A stretch of 64,000 nt of DNA from Blastococcus aurantiacus (GTDB lineage: Bacteria > Actinomycetota > Actinomycetes > Mycobacteriales > Geodermatophilaceae), in NCBI RefSeq assembly GCF_900102425.1, contig NZ_FNBT01000006.1, positions 124,001 through 188,000 of the forward strand, given 5' to 3'. The translations under genes and the position numbers were made by a program. The first letter of the stretch is position 1, and each line of letters opens with the position of its first letter. The notes below the pieces were generated by a model. It did not search any database, was not told where the DNA came from, and saw nothing but the letters and a program-made list of their open reading frames with translations. This document shows positions 32,098 to 40,475 of this stretch, one piece after another.

Positions 32098-33054
32098 TCA
32101 GGCCCCGGCGGCTGCCCGTCGGCGCTCCAGCAGGTCGTCCAGCGAGCCCGTGAGCAGCCAGCCGGCGAGCACCACGAGGTGCAGCAGGAACAACCAGAAG
32201 CCGATCGCCACGACGCCACCGACGACGTCCAGCCCCCCGAACGGGGCGCCGAGGTCCAGCGGCAGCGTCAGGAAGAGCACGAAACCCTGCAGGAAGCCCG
32301 AGACGCAGGCGGCGGTGAACAGTGCGCCGCAGACGAGTGCCGGCCACCGCACCTGGCCGCCGCCGACGACCCGGAAGCCCCAGGCCAGGGGCAGTGCCAG
32401 GGCCGCCAGGCAGGCGTAGAAGCCGACCGCCAGGCGGCCGGCCGCAGCCCAGGCGCCGCCGTCGTCGGCGAGGTCGGCCATCGCGCCCGCGGCCAGCAGG
32501 AGGGGGTAGAGCAGGAAGGGCGTGACGAGCAGCAGAGGCAAGGCGGTCAGCCGGCCCCGCCAGCCGGTCATCCCCTCCTCGCGGGAGCTGAAGCGGAGCA
32601 GCGCCCGCCTGAGCCCCTCTCCGTAGAGCGACATGGGCAGCAGTGCGAGCAGCATCTGCAGCGGGCTCAGGCTCACGCCGGCCTCGACCAGCCGGTCGAG
32701 GGCGTCGGGCGCGCCGAGCTCGGACGGCAGCAGGTCGGCCACCCGGTCCCCGAGCTCGCGCACGCGCTCGGCCGAGGTCAGGCGGGCGGTCAGCGAGAAG
32801 GCAAGCACCAGCAGGGGCACCACCGCGATGCCGGCGTAGAAGGTCAGCCCCGCGGCGATCAGCGCGAGATCGCGGCCCAGCAGTCGGCGGCGCACACCCT
32901 TCAGGAGGGCCCGCGCCCAGGAACGGACCGAGGGTGCGGAGTCCGACGTCAGCAGGTCCCCGTCACTGGCCGCTGTCGTTGGTGCCGGTCTCCTGGCAGC
33001 TGGCGTCGTTGGGGTTGCTGGCCTCCTCCGACGTCGAGTCGCAGTTCGTCTCAC
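32098..33054 (-). CDS. YihY/BrkB-family membrane protein
   Basis: A membrane protein with six hydrophobic segments, of the YihY/virulence factor BrkB family (formerly and wrongly called RNase BN). The family start is LLGRDLALIAAGLTFYAGIAVVPLLVLAFSL (key: AAGLTFYAGIAVVP), and the C-terminal part GFWLFLLHLVVLAGWLLTGSLDDLLERR fits. Function is unknown in the family. The start is uncertain: GTG 33054 gives 318 residues but overlaps the upstream lipoprotein gene by 92 bases, whereas GTG 32895 would leave almost no cytoplasmic N-terminus. Confidence 0.78.
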   Translation of the reverse strand: MRRTATRRRRRPATPTTPAARRPAPTTAASDGDLLTSDSAPSVRSWARALLKGVRRRLLGRDLALIAAGLTFYAGIAVVPLLVLAFSLTARLTSAERVRELGDRVADLLPSELGAPDALDRLVEAGVSLSPLQMLLALLPMSLYGEGLRRALLRFSSREEGMTGWRGRLTALPLLLVTPFLLYPLLLAAGAMADLADDGGAWAAAGRLAVGFYACLAALALPLAWGFRVVGGGQVRWPALVCGALFTAACVSGFLQGFVLFLTLPLDLGAPFGGLDVVGGVVAIGFWLFLLHLVVLAGWLLTGSLDDLLERRRAAAGA

Positions 33055-33136
33055 CGCGCTGCAGGTCGGTGTTGTCGCCGCAGGCGACCAGCGAGCCTGC
33101 CACGGCCAGGAGGAGGAGGGGGCGGCGAAGGTCCAT
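32963..33136 (-). CDS. Small lipoprotein
   Basis: A 57-residue lipoprotein: MDLRRPLLLLAVAGSLVAC gives a textbook signal with lipobox LVAC (Cys19), followed by a short Ser/Thr/Asn/Asp-rich tail containing two more cysteines (NCDSTSEEASNPNDASC), which could form a disulfide. No family is recognised. It lies upstream of YihY on the same strand and their frames overlap if YihY starts at 33054. The 292-base gap upstream, shared with the divergent NlpC/P60 gene, holds an AT-richer patch near 33290-33350 likely to contain promoters; no riboswitch was recognised. Confidence 0.65.
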   Translation of the reverse strand: MDLRRPLLLLAVAGSLVACGDNTDLQRGETNCDSTSEEASNPNDASCQETGTNDSGQ

Positions 33137-33428
33137 GCCTTCGTAGTGGTCCTTCGGAGGCCCCACGAAACCGCCGTACCGGTGCGGCTGGTGTCGGGCT
33201 GCGTCGCGACCTGCCCGTGCAGTGCGCCACAAGCCGGACGGGTTCGTCACGGCTTCACTGGGCTGACCTGGGCGGTTACCCGACGACTCGCGTGTCAAAC
33301 AACAAACTTGTGATTCACCCATTGTCACGGCTCGATAACGGGCTTACCGTCAGTGCGCCCGCCAAGGCGCTCTGTCACCAGGCGGGCGTCCGCCGCCGCA
33401 GCACCGAAGAAACGGAGAGCCGCCGCTC

Positions 33429-34484
33429 ATGGCGTCCCCCCTGCAGCCCTTCCCCGGCCGCACCGTCCGTCGCGCCGCCTTCGCACTCGCCGGAGCCGTC
33501 GGGATCCTGCTGGCCGCCGTGCCCGCCTCCGCCGCCCCGGGGACCCCGGGAACGGCCGCCGAGGCCGCCGAGCTCGTCGCCGCCCGCGGCCACGACCTCG
33601 AGGCGCTCGCCGAGACGTTCAACGAGGCCCGCGAGACGCTCCGGGCGCAGCAGGCCGCCGCGCAGGCCGCGCAGGTCGAGCTGGACCGCGCCACGGCGGT
33701 GCTGGCGCAGGCGCAGGAGGGCGTGCGGGGCGTCGCCCGCACCGCCTACACCGGCGAGGGGCTCAACTCCTTCCAGGCCCTGATGATCAGCGGCTCGGCC
33801 GACGAGTTCGTCAACCGCATGTCCACGCTGCAGATGGTCGCCGGGCACCAGAACGAGCTGCTCGGCGTGGCCGCCGACGCCAACGCCGCGGCCACGGCCG
33901 CGGCTCAGCAGGTGCAGGCGTCGGTGGCCGAGGCCCAGGCCCAGTACGACGCCGTCGCAGCCCAGCAGGCCGACCTCGAGAAGGAGATCGCCGAGTACAG
34001 GGCGGTCCACGACCGGCTCAGCGCACAGGAGCGCCAGGCCGTCGCCGCCGCGGGTCACTCCACGCGGGCCAGCCGCAGTGAACGCACCGAGCAGCTGGCC
34101 GCCTCGTCGGCGCCCGTCGTCGCGAACAGCGGTGCCGCCCAGGTCGCCATCGACACGGCCATGGCGCAGCGCGGCAAGCCCTACGTGTGGGCCGCCGGCG
34201 GTCCCCGCGCGTTCGACTGCTCGGGACTCACCCAGTACGCCTTCGCGGCGGCCGGCATCAGCCTGCCGCACTCCAGTCGCATGCAGTCGCAGATGGGCCG
34301 CTCGGTGTCGCGGAGCGAGCTGCAGCCCGGCGACCTGGTGTTCTTCTACAGCCCGGTCAGCCACGTGGGCATCTACATCGGTGGCAACCAGATGGTCCAC
34401 GCCCCGACGTCCGGCGACGTCGTCAAGGTCGCGTCGATCGACGTCATGGGTGGCTACGCCGGCGCCCGGCGCATCGCCGCCTGA
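33429..34484 (+). CDS. NlpC/P60 peptidoglycan endopeptidase (RipA-like)
   Basis: A 351-residue secreted cell-wall hydrolase. A signal peptide (AAFALAGAVGILLAAVPASAA) is followed by a long coiled coil (about residues 45-210, Ala/Gln/Glu-rich, e.g. QQAAAQAAQVELDRATAVLAQAQ in two runs), and the C-terminal NlpC/P60 domain has Cys264 in FDCSGL, His312 in SHVGIYIG and His324 in MVHAP. It would cut the peptide stem between D-Glu and meso-diaminopimelate, as RipA does. The coiled coil often occludes the active site or recruits regulators. GGAGAGCC precedes the ATG. The upstream region was checked for a c-di-AMP riboswitch and none was found. Confidence 0.92.
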   Translation: MASPLQPFPGRTVRRAAFALAGAVGILLAAVPASAAPGTPGTAAEAAELVAARGHDLEALAETFNEARETLRAQQAAAQAAQVELDRATAVLAQAQEGVRGVARTAYTGEGLNSFQALMISGSADEFVNRMSTLQMVAGHQNELLGVAADANAAATAAAQQVQASVAEAQAQYDAVAAQQADLEKEIAEYRAVHDRLSAQERQAVAAAGHSTRASRSERTEQLAASSAPVVANSGAAQVAIDTAMAQRGKPYVWAAGGPRAFDCSGLTQYAFAAAGISLPHSSRMQSQMGRSVSRSELQPGDLVFFYSPVSHVGIYIGGNQMVHAPTSGDVVKVASIDVMGGYAGARRIAA

Positions 34485-34509
34485 GTCCCTCCACCGGCAG
34501 ACTGCACGG

Positions 34510-34926
34510 ATGGGTCGACGCTGGAACGGCCTCTGGCTGAGCCTGGCGTTCCTCTCCGAGCTCGCCGCGCTCGGCGTGCTGGCGGCCTGGGGCTGGCGGG
34601 CCGGATCGGGTGCCGGTCGGTGGCTGCTGGCCGCCGGACTGCCGGTGGCGGCTGCGGTTCTCTGGGGCGCCTTCGCCGCACCGCGGGCCCGGTTCGACGT
34701 GCCGGCGGCGAGGATCGCGGTGAAGTCCGCGGTCCTGGGCGGAGCGGTCGTCGCCCTCGTGGCGCTCGGGCATCCGGCGTCGGCGGCAGCGCTCGCCGTC
34801 GCGTCCCTCCTCGGTGCCGTGGTGGCGAGTCCGCCGGCGCTCAGCCCGGCGCGCCGACCCGCTGGAGCAGCCCCCACACGAACAGCGCCCGGTCCCCACC
34901 GGGAAGGTCCACTTCCCAGCGCGTGA
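34510..34926 (+). CDS. DUF2568 (YrdB-like) small membrane protein
   Basis: A 138-residue membrane protein with four hydrophobic segments: [46 protein letters not shown], a third after [11 protein letters not shown] and a fourth near the end. The [10 protein letters not shown] and WGAFAAPRA motifs are typical of the YrdB/DUF2568 family of unknown function. It starts 25 bases after the NlpC/P60 gene. The 3' end overlaps the convergent gene at 34841 by 86 bases, so the C-terminal 28 residues, which are Pro/Arg-rich, may be read-through. Confidence 0.7.
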   Translation: MGRRWNGLWLSLAFLSELAALGVLAAWGWRAGSGAGRWLLAAGLPVAAAVLWGAFAAPRARFDVPAARIAVKSAVLGGAVVALVALGHPASAAALAVASLLGAVVASPPALSPARRPAGAAPTRTAPGPHREGPLPSA

Positions 34927-35380
34927 CCACACCCGGGTCGACGCTCGCCGCACCGGGCACGGCGATGACGTCGTCCAGCACGTGCTCCCACACGCGCAGG
35001 TCACTGGCGGTGGCCGGAGGGACCGGGGAACCCGGCGCACGGGCGAGGTGCTCGTGCAGCACCGAGCCGCCGGGGCCGCTCACCACCTCCCACCACTGAT
35101 GCGGCCACAGGGGCAGCGGCCAGCGCCGCACCTGGACGTCGAGGTCGCCGAACCGGCGGTCCTCCAGCTCCTCCGGGGGCCCGAGCACCGCCGTCCGCAG
35201 CGCCAGACCCCGCGGCGCCCGGCGGGCGTGGTGCAGCGCCTGCCAGCGGGTGTGCGCCGCATGCGCCTCGGCACGGGTGGCGCCGAGGCGGGGCAGGGCC
35301 TCGGCCACCAGGTCCGGGCGGACGTCGGCCATCCGGCGCAGCAGGACCAGGCAGAACTCACGCCGCGCCAGACCCCGCAC
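34841..35380 (-). CDS. Conserved hypothetical protein
   Basis: A 179-residue protein, no signal or membrane segment, with a helical N-terminal half ([23 protein letters not shown]) and a beta-rich C-terminal half containing [14 protein letters not shown] and [13 protein letters not shown] do not recognise the family. It is divergent from the decayed ASCH gene by 26 bases and convergent with the DUF2568 gene, with an 86-base overlap. The GTG at 35380 is the first start in the frame. Confidence 0.6.
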   Translation of the reverse strand: MRGLARREFCLVLLRRMADVRPDLVAEALPRLGATRAEAHAAHTRWQALHHARRAPRGLALRTAVLGPPEELEDRRFGDLDVQVRRWPLPLWPHQWWEVVSGPGGSVLHEHLARAPGSPVPPATASDLRVWEHVLDDVIAVPGAASVDPGVVTRWEVDLPGGDRALFVWGLLQRVGAPG

Positions 35381-35406
35381 GGCCGCGACCCTGCCACCAT
35401 GGCCGC

Positions 35407-35858
35407 GTGCTGATCAGCCAGGCCACCGCCGCTGGCATCGCGGACGGCTCCGTGACGCTGGCGTTCCGCCGCTGGCACCGGCCGCGGATGCGCCCCGGCA
35501 GCACCCAGCGCACGAGCGCCGGCGTCGTGATGGTGGAGACCGTCGACGAGTAGAAGGACCCCGTCCCCCTCACGCCTCACGAGTTCGGCGCGAGCCTCTG
35601 GACGGGGCCGTAGAGCGGCGGGAGATCGACCAGCGACTGGACCGCTGGGACGCCGCCCGCGGCGAGCCCTGGACGAGGGAGGTGCTGCGGCTGATCGCCG
35701 GGCGGCCGGGCGTCCGCGCACCCGACCTCGCCGCCTCGCTGGGGCGCGAGACGCTGCCCTTCAAACGCGACGTGCGGAAGCTCAAGGAGCTCGGTCTCAC
35801 GGCGAGCCTCGCGGTGGGGTACGAGATCTCACAGCGCGGGCGTGCCTACCTCGGCTGA
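35407..35858 (+). pseudogene. Decayed ASCH / winged-helix protein gene
   Basis: The GTG at 35407 opens a frame [26 protein letters not shown]...AGVVMVETVDE that looks like the start of an ASCH (RNA-binding PUA-like) domain, and stops at 35551-35553. In the next frame, open from about 35550, the sequence continues with RLDRWDAARGEPWTREVLRLIAGRPGVRAPDLAASLG, a winged-helix end (KRDVRKLKELGLTASLAVGYEIS), to the stop at 35858. Related actinobacterial proteins that I recall have 60 or more residues between these two parts. So the gene appears to have lost the middle of the ASCH domain and picked up a frame change. Confidence 0.65.
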
Positions 35859-35880
35859 GGGCTCGGGCAGGATCGGGGGC

Positions 35881-36207
35881 GTGACTCCCCGCACCGTCGC
35901 CAGCGCGTTCCGGATCGCCGCCATCGCCGAGGCCTGCTCCTGGGTCGGGCTGCTCATCGGGATGTTCGTGAAGTACGTGCCCGAGACCAGCGAGATCGGC
36001 GTCAAGATCTTCGGACCGATCCACGGCGGGATCTTCGTGGCGTACGTGCTGATCACGCTCGTGGCCGCGCGGGTGCTGCGCTGGTCGGCCGGCACCACGC
36101 TGCTCGCCCTGGCCGCCTCCATCCCCCCGCTGGTGACGATCTGGTTCGAGCGCTGGGCCTCCCGCAGCGGCCGGCTCCCGGCCCGGGACGCCGTCCCCAC
36201 CACCTGA
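35881..36207 (+). CDS. DUF3817 membrane protein
   Basis: A 108-residue integral membrane protein with three hydrophobic segments. The FRIAAIAEACSWVGLLIGMFVKY start, the GPIHGGIFVAYVLITLVAAR centre and the final SIPPLVTIWFERW match the DUF3817 family of unknown function. The GTG at 35881 begins the family motif; the ATG at 35842 would overlap the preceding pseudogene. Confidence 0.85.
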   Translation: MTPRTVASAFRIAAIAEACSWVGLLIGMFVKYVPETSEIGVKIFGPIHGGIFVAYVLITLVAARVLRWSAGTTLLALAASIPPLVTIWFERWASRSGRLPARDAVPTT

Positions 36208-36241
36208 GCCCCGGGGACGGCGCGGCGCTACGGTCGCCGGC

Positions 36242-37561
36242 ATGCCCGAACCCGTGCTGCCCGCCACCGCCCGCACGCTGCTCGCCCGCGTGGCCCGCGT
36301 CCAGCGGGACGGCCGGGCCCCCAGCCTGGTCGCGGGCGTCGTGCGCGACGGTGGGCTGGCGTGGTCGGCCGGCCGCGGCGAGGTCGCCGAGCCGCACACC
36401 GACGTGCAGTACCGGCTCGGGTCGATCAGCAAGACGGTCACCGCCGTCCTGGTGATGCGGCTGCGGGACGAGGGCCGCCTGTCCCTCGACGACCCGCTGG
36501 AGCGGCACCTGCCCGGCACGCCGCTGGGCGACCGCACGGTGGGGCAGCTGCTCTCGCACCTGGCCGGCGTCTCGGCGGAGAGCCCCGGTGGCTGGTGGGA
36601 GCGGGTGCCCGGCGGCTCGCTCGAGGACCTCGGGCTGGGCGACGCCGACGTCGTCCTCGGTGCCGCCCGGCGCTTCCACTACTCCAACCTGGGCTTCGGC
36701 GTGCTCGGCGAGCTCGTGGCGCGCCTGCGGGGCACCTCGTGGGACGACGCCGTGCGCGACGAGGTGCTGGCGCCCCTGGGGATGACCCGGACGACGCCGC
36801 GCCCCGTCGCCCCCGCCGCCGAGGGGCGCGCCGTCCACCCGTGGGCCGACGTCGTCCTGGCCGAGCCCGAGCACCACGCGGGCGTGATGGCGGCCGCCGG
36901 GCAGCTGTGGGCGACGCTGACCGACCTCGGCCGCTTCGCCGCCTTCCTGCTGGGCGACACCGCCGACGTCCTCGACCCGGCCACGCTCGAGGAGATGACC
37001 GAGCCCGCCGGCGTGGACTCCTCCGCCCCGGGCTGGTCGGCGTACGGCCTGGGACTCCAGGTCATGCGGGTCGACGGGCGGACGCTGGTCGGGCACGGCG
37101 GCTCGATGCCCGGCTTCCTGGCGGGGGTGTTCGTCGACCGCGAGGAGCAGGCCGGCGCCGTCTCGCTGGCCAACGCCACGGCGGGCGTGGAGCCGGTGGT
37201 CTTCGGGCTGCTGGCCGACCTGCGCGCCGCCGAGCCGCGGGTGGTGGAGGCCTGGAGCCCCTCGCCGTCCCCGGTGCCGCTGGACGTGCTCGGCGTCTGG
37301 TTCTGGGGGGTGTCGCCGAGCATCCTCCGCGCGGTGGCCGGCGGGCGGCTGCACCTCGGTCCGCTGCCCGGCCGCGGCGGGCGGGCGAGCCGGTTCGAGC
37401 AGCGGGACGGCCGCTGGGTCGGGCTGGACGGCTACTACGCCGGCGAGACGCTGCGGATCGCCGCGGACCACCTCGACCTGGGCACCTTCATCTTCACCCG
37501 CACGCCCTACGACCCCGCCGCTCCCGTGCCCGGCGGCGTGGACGAGACCGGCTGGCAGTGA
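36242..37561 (+). CDS. Serine hydrolase, class C beta-lactamase/penicillin-binding family
   Basis: A 439-residue enzyme of the AmpC/DD-peptidase fold. The catalytic SxxK is Ser61-Lys64 (LGSISKT), the YSN triad element is near residue 146 (FHYSNLGFG) and the HGG motif near 285 (VGHGGSMPG). It has a C-terminal beta-domain of about 100 residues (LDVLGVWFWGVSP...GRWVGLDGYYAGETL) seen in esterase/peptidase relatives. No signal peptide is visible, so a cytosolic esterase, amidase or peptidase role is more likely than antibiotic resistance. Confidence 0.87.
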   Translation: MPEPVLPATARTLLARVARVQRDGRAPSLVAGVVRDGGLAWSAGRGEVAEPHTDVQYRLGSISKTVTAVLVMRLRDEGRLSLDDPLERHLPGTPLGDRTVGQLLSHLAGVSAESPGGWWERVPGGSLEDLGLGDADVVLGAARRFHYSNLGFGVLGELVARLRGTSWDDAVRDEVLAPLGMTRTTPRPVAPAAEGRAVHPWADVVLAEPEHHAGVMAAAGQLWATLTDLGRFAAFLLGDTADVLDPATLEEMTEPAGVDSSAPGWSAYGLGLQVMRVDGRTLVGHGGSMPGFLAGVFVDREEQAGAVSLANATAGVEPVVFGLLADLRAAEPRVVEAWSPSPSPVPLDVLGVWFWGVSPSILRAVAGGRLHLGPLPGRGGRASRFEQRDGRWVGLDGYYAGETLRIAADHLDLGTFIFTRTPYDPAAPVPGGVDETGWQ

Positions 37562-37562
37562 G

Positions 37563-38186
37563 TCAGGTCGACGGGTAGAGGCCGGCCGAGTAGGTGGCGT
37601 CGGAGTAGTAGCGCTCCAGCTCCTCGAGCGGCTCGTGCTTGCGCTCCAGCGCGTGCGCGATGCGCGCCCGCGAGGGGACGGCGTCGGGCGCCCAGCTCTC
37701 CGGGGCCCACAGTTGCGAGCGCAGGAACGCCTTGCCGCAGTGGTGGAACACCTGCTCGATCTCGACCACCACGGCGAGCACCGGGCGGTGCCCCTTGACC
37801 ACCATCCGGTCCAGCAGCCCGGCGTCGGTGACCAGCCGCGCCCGCCCGTTGATCCGCAGCGTGTCCGTGCGGCCGGGCAGCAGGTGGATCAGCCCGACGT
37901 GCGGGTTGGCCAGGATGTTGCGGTACCCGTCGGCGCGGCGGTTGCCGGCCCGCTCGGGCACCGCGACCGTCCGGTCGTCGAGGACGAGGGTGAAGCCGGG
38001 CGGATCTCCCTTGGGGGAGACGTCGCAGCTGCCGTCGGCGCCGCTGGTCGCGATCAGGCAGAACGGGCTGGCGGCGAGCCACTCGCGGTCGAGGTCGGTG
38101 AGCGCCGTCCGCTCCTTGGCCAGCGCCGCGGGAACCGGGTCACCGAGCAGGGCGCGGAGCTGCTCCTCGGTGGTGATCTCCTCCAC
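37563..38186 (-). CDS. FMN-binding PPOX-type flavoprotein (MSMEG_1061-like)
   Basis: A 207-residue split-barrel protein of the pyridoxamine 5'-phosphate oxidase superfamily. The pattern DREWLAASPFCLIATSGADGSCDVSPKGDPPGFTLVLDD, then GYRNILANPHVGLIHLLPGRTDTLRINGRA, matches the subgroup named after MSMEG_1061. Conserved His/Cys in VFHHCGKAFLRSQLW follow. Such proteins bind FMN or F420 and are probably oxidoreductases; true PLP synthesis is unlikely. It ends 2 bases from the convergent serine hydrolase gene. Confidence 0.86.
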   Translation of the reverse strand: MEEITTEEQLRALLGDPVPAALAKERTALTDLDREWLAASPFCLIATSGADGSCDVSPKGDPPGFTLVLDDRTVAVPERAGNRRADGYRNILANPHVGLIHLLPGRTDTLRINGRARLVTDAGLLDRMVVKGHRPVLAVVVEIEQVFHHCGKAFLRSQLWAPESWAPDAVPSRARIAHALERKHEPLEELERYYSDATYSAGLYPST

Positions 38187-38198
38187 GGCGCGACTGTG

Positions 38199-38717
38199 TC
38201 ACGGGCGGTCGAAGGCGTCGATCGTGTTCTTCACGACCACGCCGTACGCCAGGTGCGGGACGATGTCGCTGATCCAGTCCTTCGCCGACCACGTGCGCGG
38301 ATCGGTCACGCCCAGCACCGTCATCGGGCCGTTGGCCGCGACCATCACCCCGACCGTGGTCAGGGCGATGCCGACAGGCTTGGCCGAGAGGTAGCCCCGG
38401 GCGCGGGCGAGCCCGCCGATCGTCCCTACCCCGATGCCCGCCACCAGCCCCATCAGCGGACCGAGGCCCTGCACCCGGTTCTGCCGCGTCTCGTCGTCGC
38501 CGGGGATCGGCACGTGCGCCTTCCCGGCGAGCTCCTCCACCGTGTCCTCCGGCGTAGAGCTGGTGCCGCGCCCGCGGACGGCCATGTCCAGGTACGTGAC
38601 GGCGTTGAGCGCCGTGCTGCCTGCTGCGCCGGCCGCCGCGCCGCGCAGGGCCCAGCCGAGGGTGCTGATGCCGCGCCTGCCCTTGCCGCTCACCCCGAGG
38701 GGCGTCCGCTTCGCCAT
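38199..38717 (-). CDS. Conserved hypothetical membrane protein
   Basis: A 172-residue protein with Gly/Ala-rich hydrophobic segments (GWALRGAAAGAAGSTALNAVTYLDMA, GLVAGIGVGTIGGL, VGIALTTVGVMVAANGP, HLAYGVVVKNTI). The GxxxG-rich pattern suggests packed membrane helices. It begins with a basic cytosolic stretch (MAKRTPLGVSGKGRRG). I recognise no function, though similar proteins are common in actinobacteria. It lies 12 bases after the PPOX gene start on the same strand. Confidence 0.65.
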   Translation of the reverse strand: MAKRTPLGVSGKGRRGISTLGWALRGAAAGAAGSTALNAVTYLDMAVRGRGTSSTPEDTVEELAGKAHVPIPGDDETRQNRVQGLGPLMGLVAGIGVGTIGGLARARGYLSAKPVGIALTTVGVMVAANGPMTVLGVTDPRTWSAKDWISDIVPHLAYGVVVKNTIDAFDRP

Positions 38718-38775
38718 GCCGCACAGGTACCCCGCCGTCGCCCGGCGACTCCCGGATCAGCCGGCCACCCGGCGA

Positions 38776-39285
38776 TCACGCCTCGGCGTACTCGTAGGAC
38801 GCCGAGCCGGATGGGACGACGGTGAACCGCACCGGCGCGTCGGCGGGTCCGGCGACGGTGACGACGACGGGCCGCAGCCGGGGCACGGCGACGTCGTCGA
38901 GCAGGTGGTCGGTCACCCGGTCGAGCAGTGCCTGCAGCCCCCGGCCGGTGAACCGCCGGTCCCCGCCCTCCACCGTCAGCACCGCGGAGCGGCGGTCGGA
39001 GAGCGTCAGCGTCGCGGGCAGCGCCGGCCCCCATTCGGCACGCACGACCGCCAGCTCCGCGGCCACACGAGCGCGTGCCGTGCGGTGCAGGCGGCGGAAC
39101 TGGAGGTCCAGGACGGAGGCGGCCTGCTCGTCGGTGAGGTCGAAGGCGTCCCGCACCCGCCGCAGGGCGTCCTCGTCGTCCTCGGCGTCGACGAGGGCGG
39201 CGACCAGTCGGACGGGGTCGGCGAGCACGGCGTCCATCGCGGCCAGCTGGGGCAGGTGCTCGCGCCGACGGTCCTCGGTGTCCAC
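38776..39285 (-). CDS. Stand-alone protein with a GyrA-like (type IIA topoisomerase A subunit) helical segment
   Basis: A 169-residue protein. Residues 5-85 (EHLPQLAAMDAVLADPVRLVAALV, then AFDLTDEQAASVLDLQFRRLHRTARARVAAELAVV) match the segment of GyrA/ParC that forms the C-gate coiled coils, with its signature QA-x-x-ILD-x-x-LRRL. The C-terminal half is beta-rich and unrecognised. There is no breakage-reunion tyrosine domain. The GTG at 39285 is the start closest to the conserved part. It is divergent from the DUF3253 gene with an 84-base gap. Function unknown. Confidence 0.68.
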   Translation of the reverse strand: MDTEDRRREHLPQLAAMDAVLADPVRLVAALVDAEDDEDALRRVRDAFDLTDEQAASVLDLQFRRLHRTARARVAAELAVVRAEWGPALPATLTLSDRRSAVLTVEGGDRRFTGRGLQALLDRVTDHLLDDVAVPRLRPVVVTVAGPADAPVRFTVVPSGSASYEYAEA

Positions 39286-39369
39286 GGGCGCAGCCTGCTC
39301 CGCCCGGCTCCCGCGCGCCAGCACCCGCTCGGGTGGTGTGCCGGGCTCCCGCGCGGGCACTCCCGGGGT

Positions 39370-39624
39370 GTGGACGACGTCGGCGCGCGGCTGGAGCAGG
39401 CGATCGGCGACCTGCTCGACCTCCGGCGGGCGGGCACCACGATCTGCCCCTCCGAGGCGGCCCGGCACGTCGACGCCGAGGAGTGGCGCAACCTCATGCC
39501 CGCTGCCCGCGCCGCGGCCGGACGGCTGGCCGCGGCGGGTGAGGTGGAGGTGACGCAGGGCGGGACGGTCGTGGACGTCGCCACCGCCCGAGGCCCCGTC
39601 CGGATCAGGCGCCGGGAGAGCTGA
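39370..39624 (+). CDS. DUF3253 family protein
   Basis: An 84-residue protein of the DUF3253 family, predicted winged helix. Typical marks are AGTTICPSEAARHVDAEEWRNLMPAARAAAGRLAAAGEVEVTQGG (key: TICPSEAAR, WRNLMP) and the ending ARGPVRIRRR. Function unknown; the fold suggests nucleic-acid binding. The GTG at 39370 is the first start in frame. Confidence 0.85.
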   Translation: MDDVGARLEQAIGDLLDLRRAGTTICPSEAARHVDAEEWRNLMPAARAAAGRLAAAGEVEVTQGGTVVDVATARGPVRIRRRES

Positions 39625-39630
39625 CGCCGA

Positions 39631-40260
39631 TCACCGGGCCCGGCGGCGGCGCAGCAGCAGCGCTCCACCGGCCAGGAGGACGGCACCGGCACCGGGGACC
39701 AGCAGCGTCGCGGCCGGCCCGTCGCGATCCGGCGCCGTGGTCGCCGCTGCTCGCGGCTCGACGGGCGCGGCCGGCATCGGTGCGGCCACGGGATCCGGGG
39801 GCCGCAGGTCGCCCAGCTCGGCCTCGAGCTGCGGGATGAGCGGTGCCGACCCTCCGCAGAGGTAGGCGAAGTACTGGTCGTCCTCGAGCGGCGGCCACGT
39901 GGCGCTGATGTGGGGGTCGGCCGTGTGGGTGGCGAAGACGACGACCGGCCCGTCGCCGGCGAGCTCCAGCCCGCACGAGGCGCCGGACACGGGGGACAGG
40001 ACCTCCTGCCGCTCGGACGCGCTGCCCTTGGCGACGGCGTCCACGGCGAACACGTGCCGGGCGGGATCGGCGCTGCTCCTGACGAGCCCGCCCGGTTCCG
40101 TGCGCGAGATCAGGCGTCCGGTGAAGACGACGTCCGCCCGCTCGGTGAACTCGGCCGTGGTGCCGCCCACGCAGCTGCACGCCTGAGCCGGCGAGGCTCC
40201 CAGCACGACGAGGGCACCCAGCAGCGCGCTGAGGAGCAGGAGGATCCCGGCGCGGCGCAT
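39631..40260 (-). CDS. Secreted, membrane-anchored protein with a TIMP/NTR-like domain
   Basis: A 209-residue exported protein. The signal peptide (ILLLLSALLGALVVLGASPAQA) is followed directly by CSC (Cys28 at the predicted mature N-terminus), as in the tissue-inhibitor-of-metalloproteinase-like NTR fold; FTERADVVFTGRLISRTE and CGLELAGDGPVVVFA match that family. The C-terminus is a Pro/Ala linker, one transmembrane helix and RRRRAR, like a wall- or membrane-anchored protein without LPXTG. The ATG at 40260 starts the signal; the frame continues upstream without support. Function unknown. Confidence 0.7.
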   Translation of the reverse strand: MRRAGILLLLSALLGALVVLGASPAQACSCVGGTTAEFTERADVVFTGRLISRTEPGGLVRSSADPARHVFAVDAVAKGSASERQEVLSPVSGASCGLELAGDGPVVVFATHTADPHISATWPPLEDDQYFAYLCGGSAPLIPQLEAELGDLRPPDPVAAPMPAAPVEPRAAATTAPDRDGPAATLLVPGAGAVLLAGGALLLRRRRAR

Positions 40261-40475
40261 GCGGGGATGATGCTCTCTCCGCAGCCCGAGGGCCAGCACC
40301 TGGCGGCCTCCTGACGAGCGACTGCGGGGCCGTCAACGGCGTGGTGATCTTGTCCGATCCCCGGGGGGCCGTGTCAGGATGTGTGAGCGGTGCCACACCC
40401 CGGCGCCGGCCACAACGTCCATCTCCGCACGGCGCCGGTGACCCCGGCCAGGGCGGCTGAGGCGAGGAGCGAGCG

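Noticed and set aside
29616..32219. 867-codon minus-strand open frame opposite HelD
   Set aside because: It is antisense to a clear HelD gene and shows only Gly/Arg/His-rich low-complexity sequence.
33137..33428. Possible ydaO-type c-di-AMP riboswitch before the NlpC/P60 gene
   Set aside because: Such riboswitches are frequent before actinobacterial cell-wall hydrolase genes, so I looked, but the conserved elements could not be aligned by eye in this leader.
34841..34926. Overlap of the DUF2568 gene with the convergent hypothetical gene as an unusual feature
   Set aside because: The terminal 28 residues of the DUF2568 frame look like read-through. Tail overlaps of this size occur elsewhere in GC-rich genomes and carry no clear signal.
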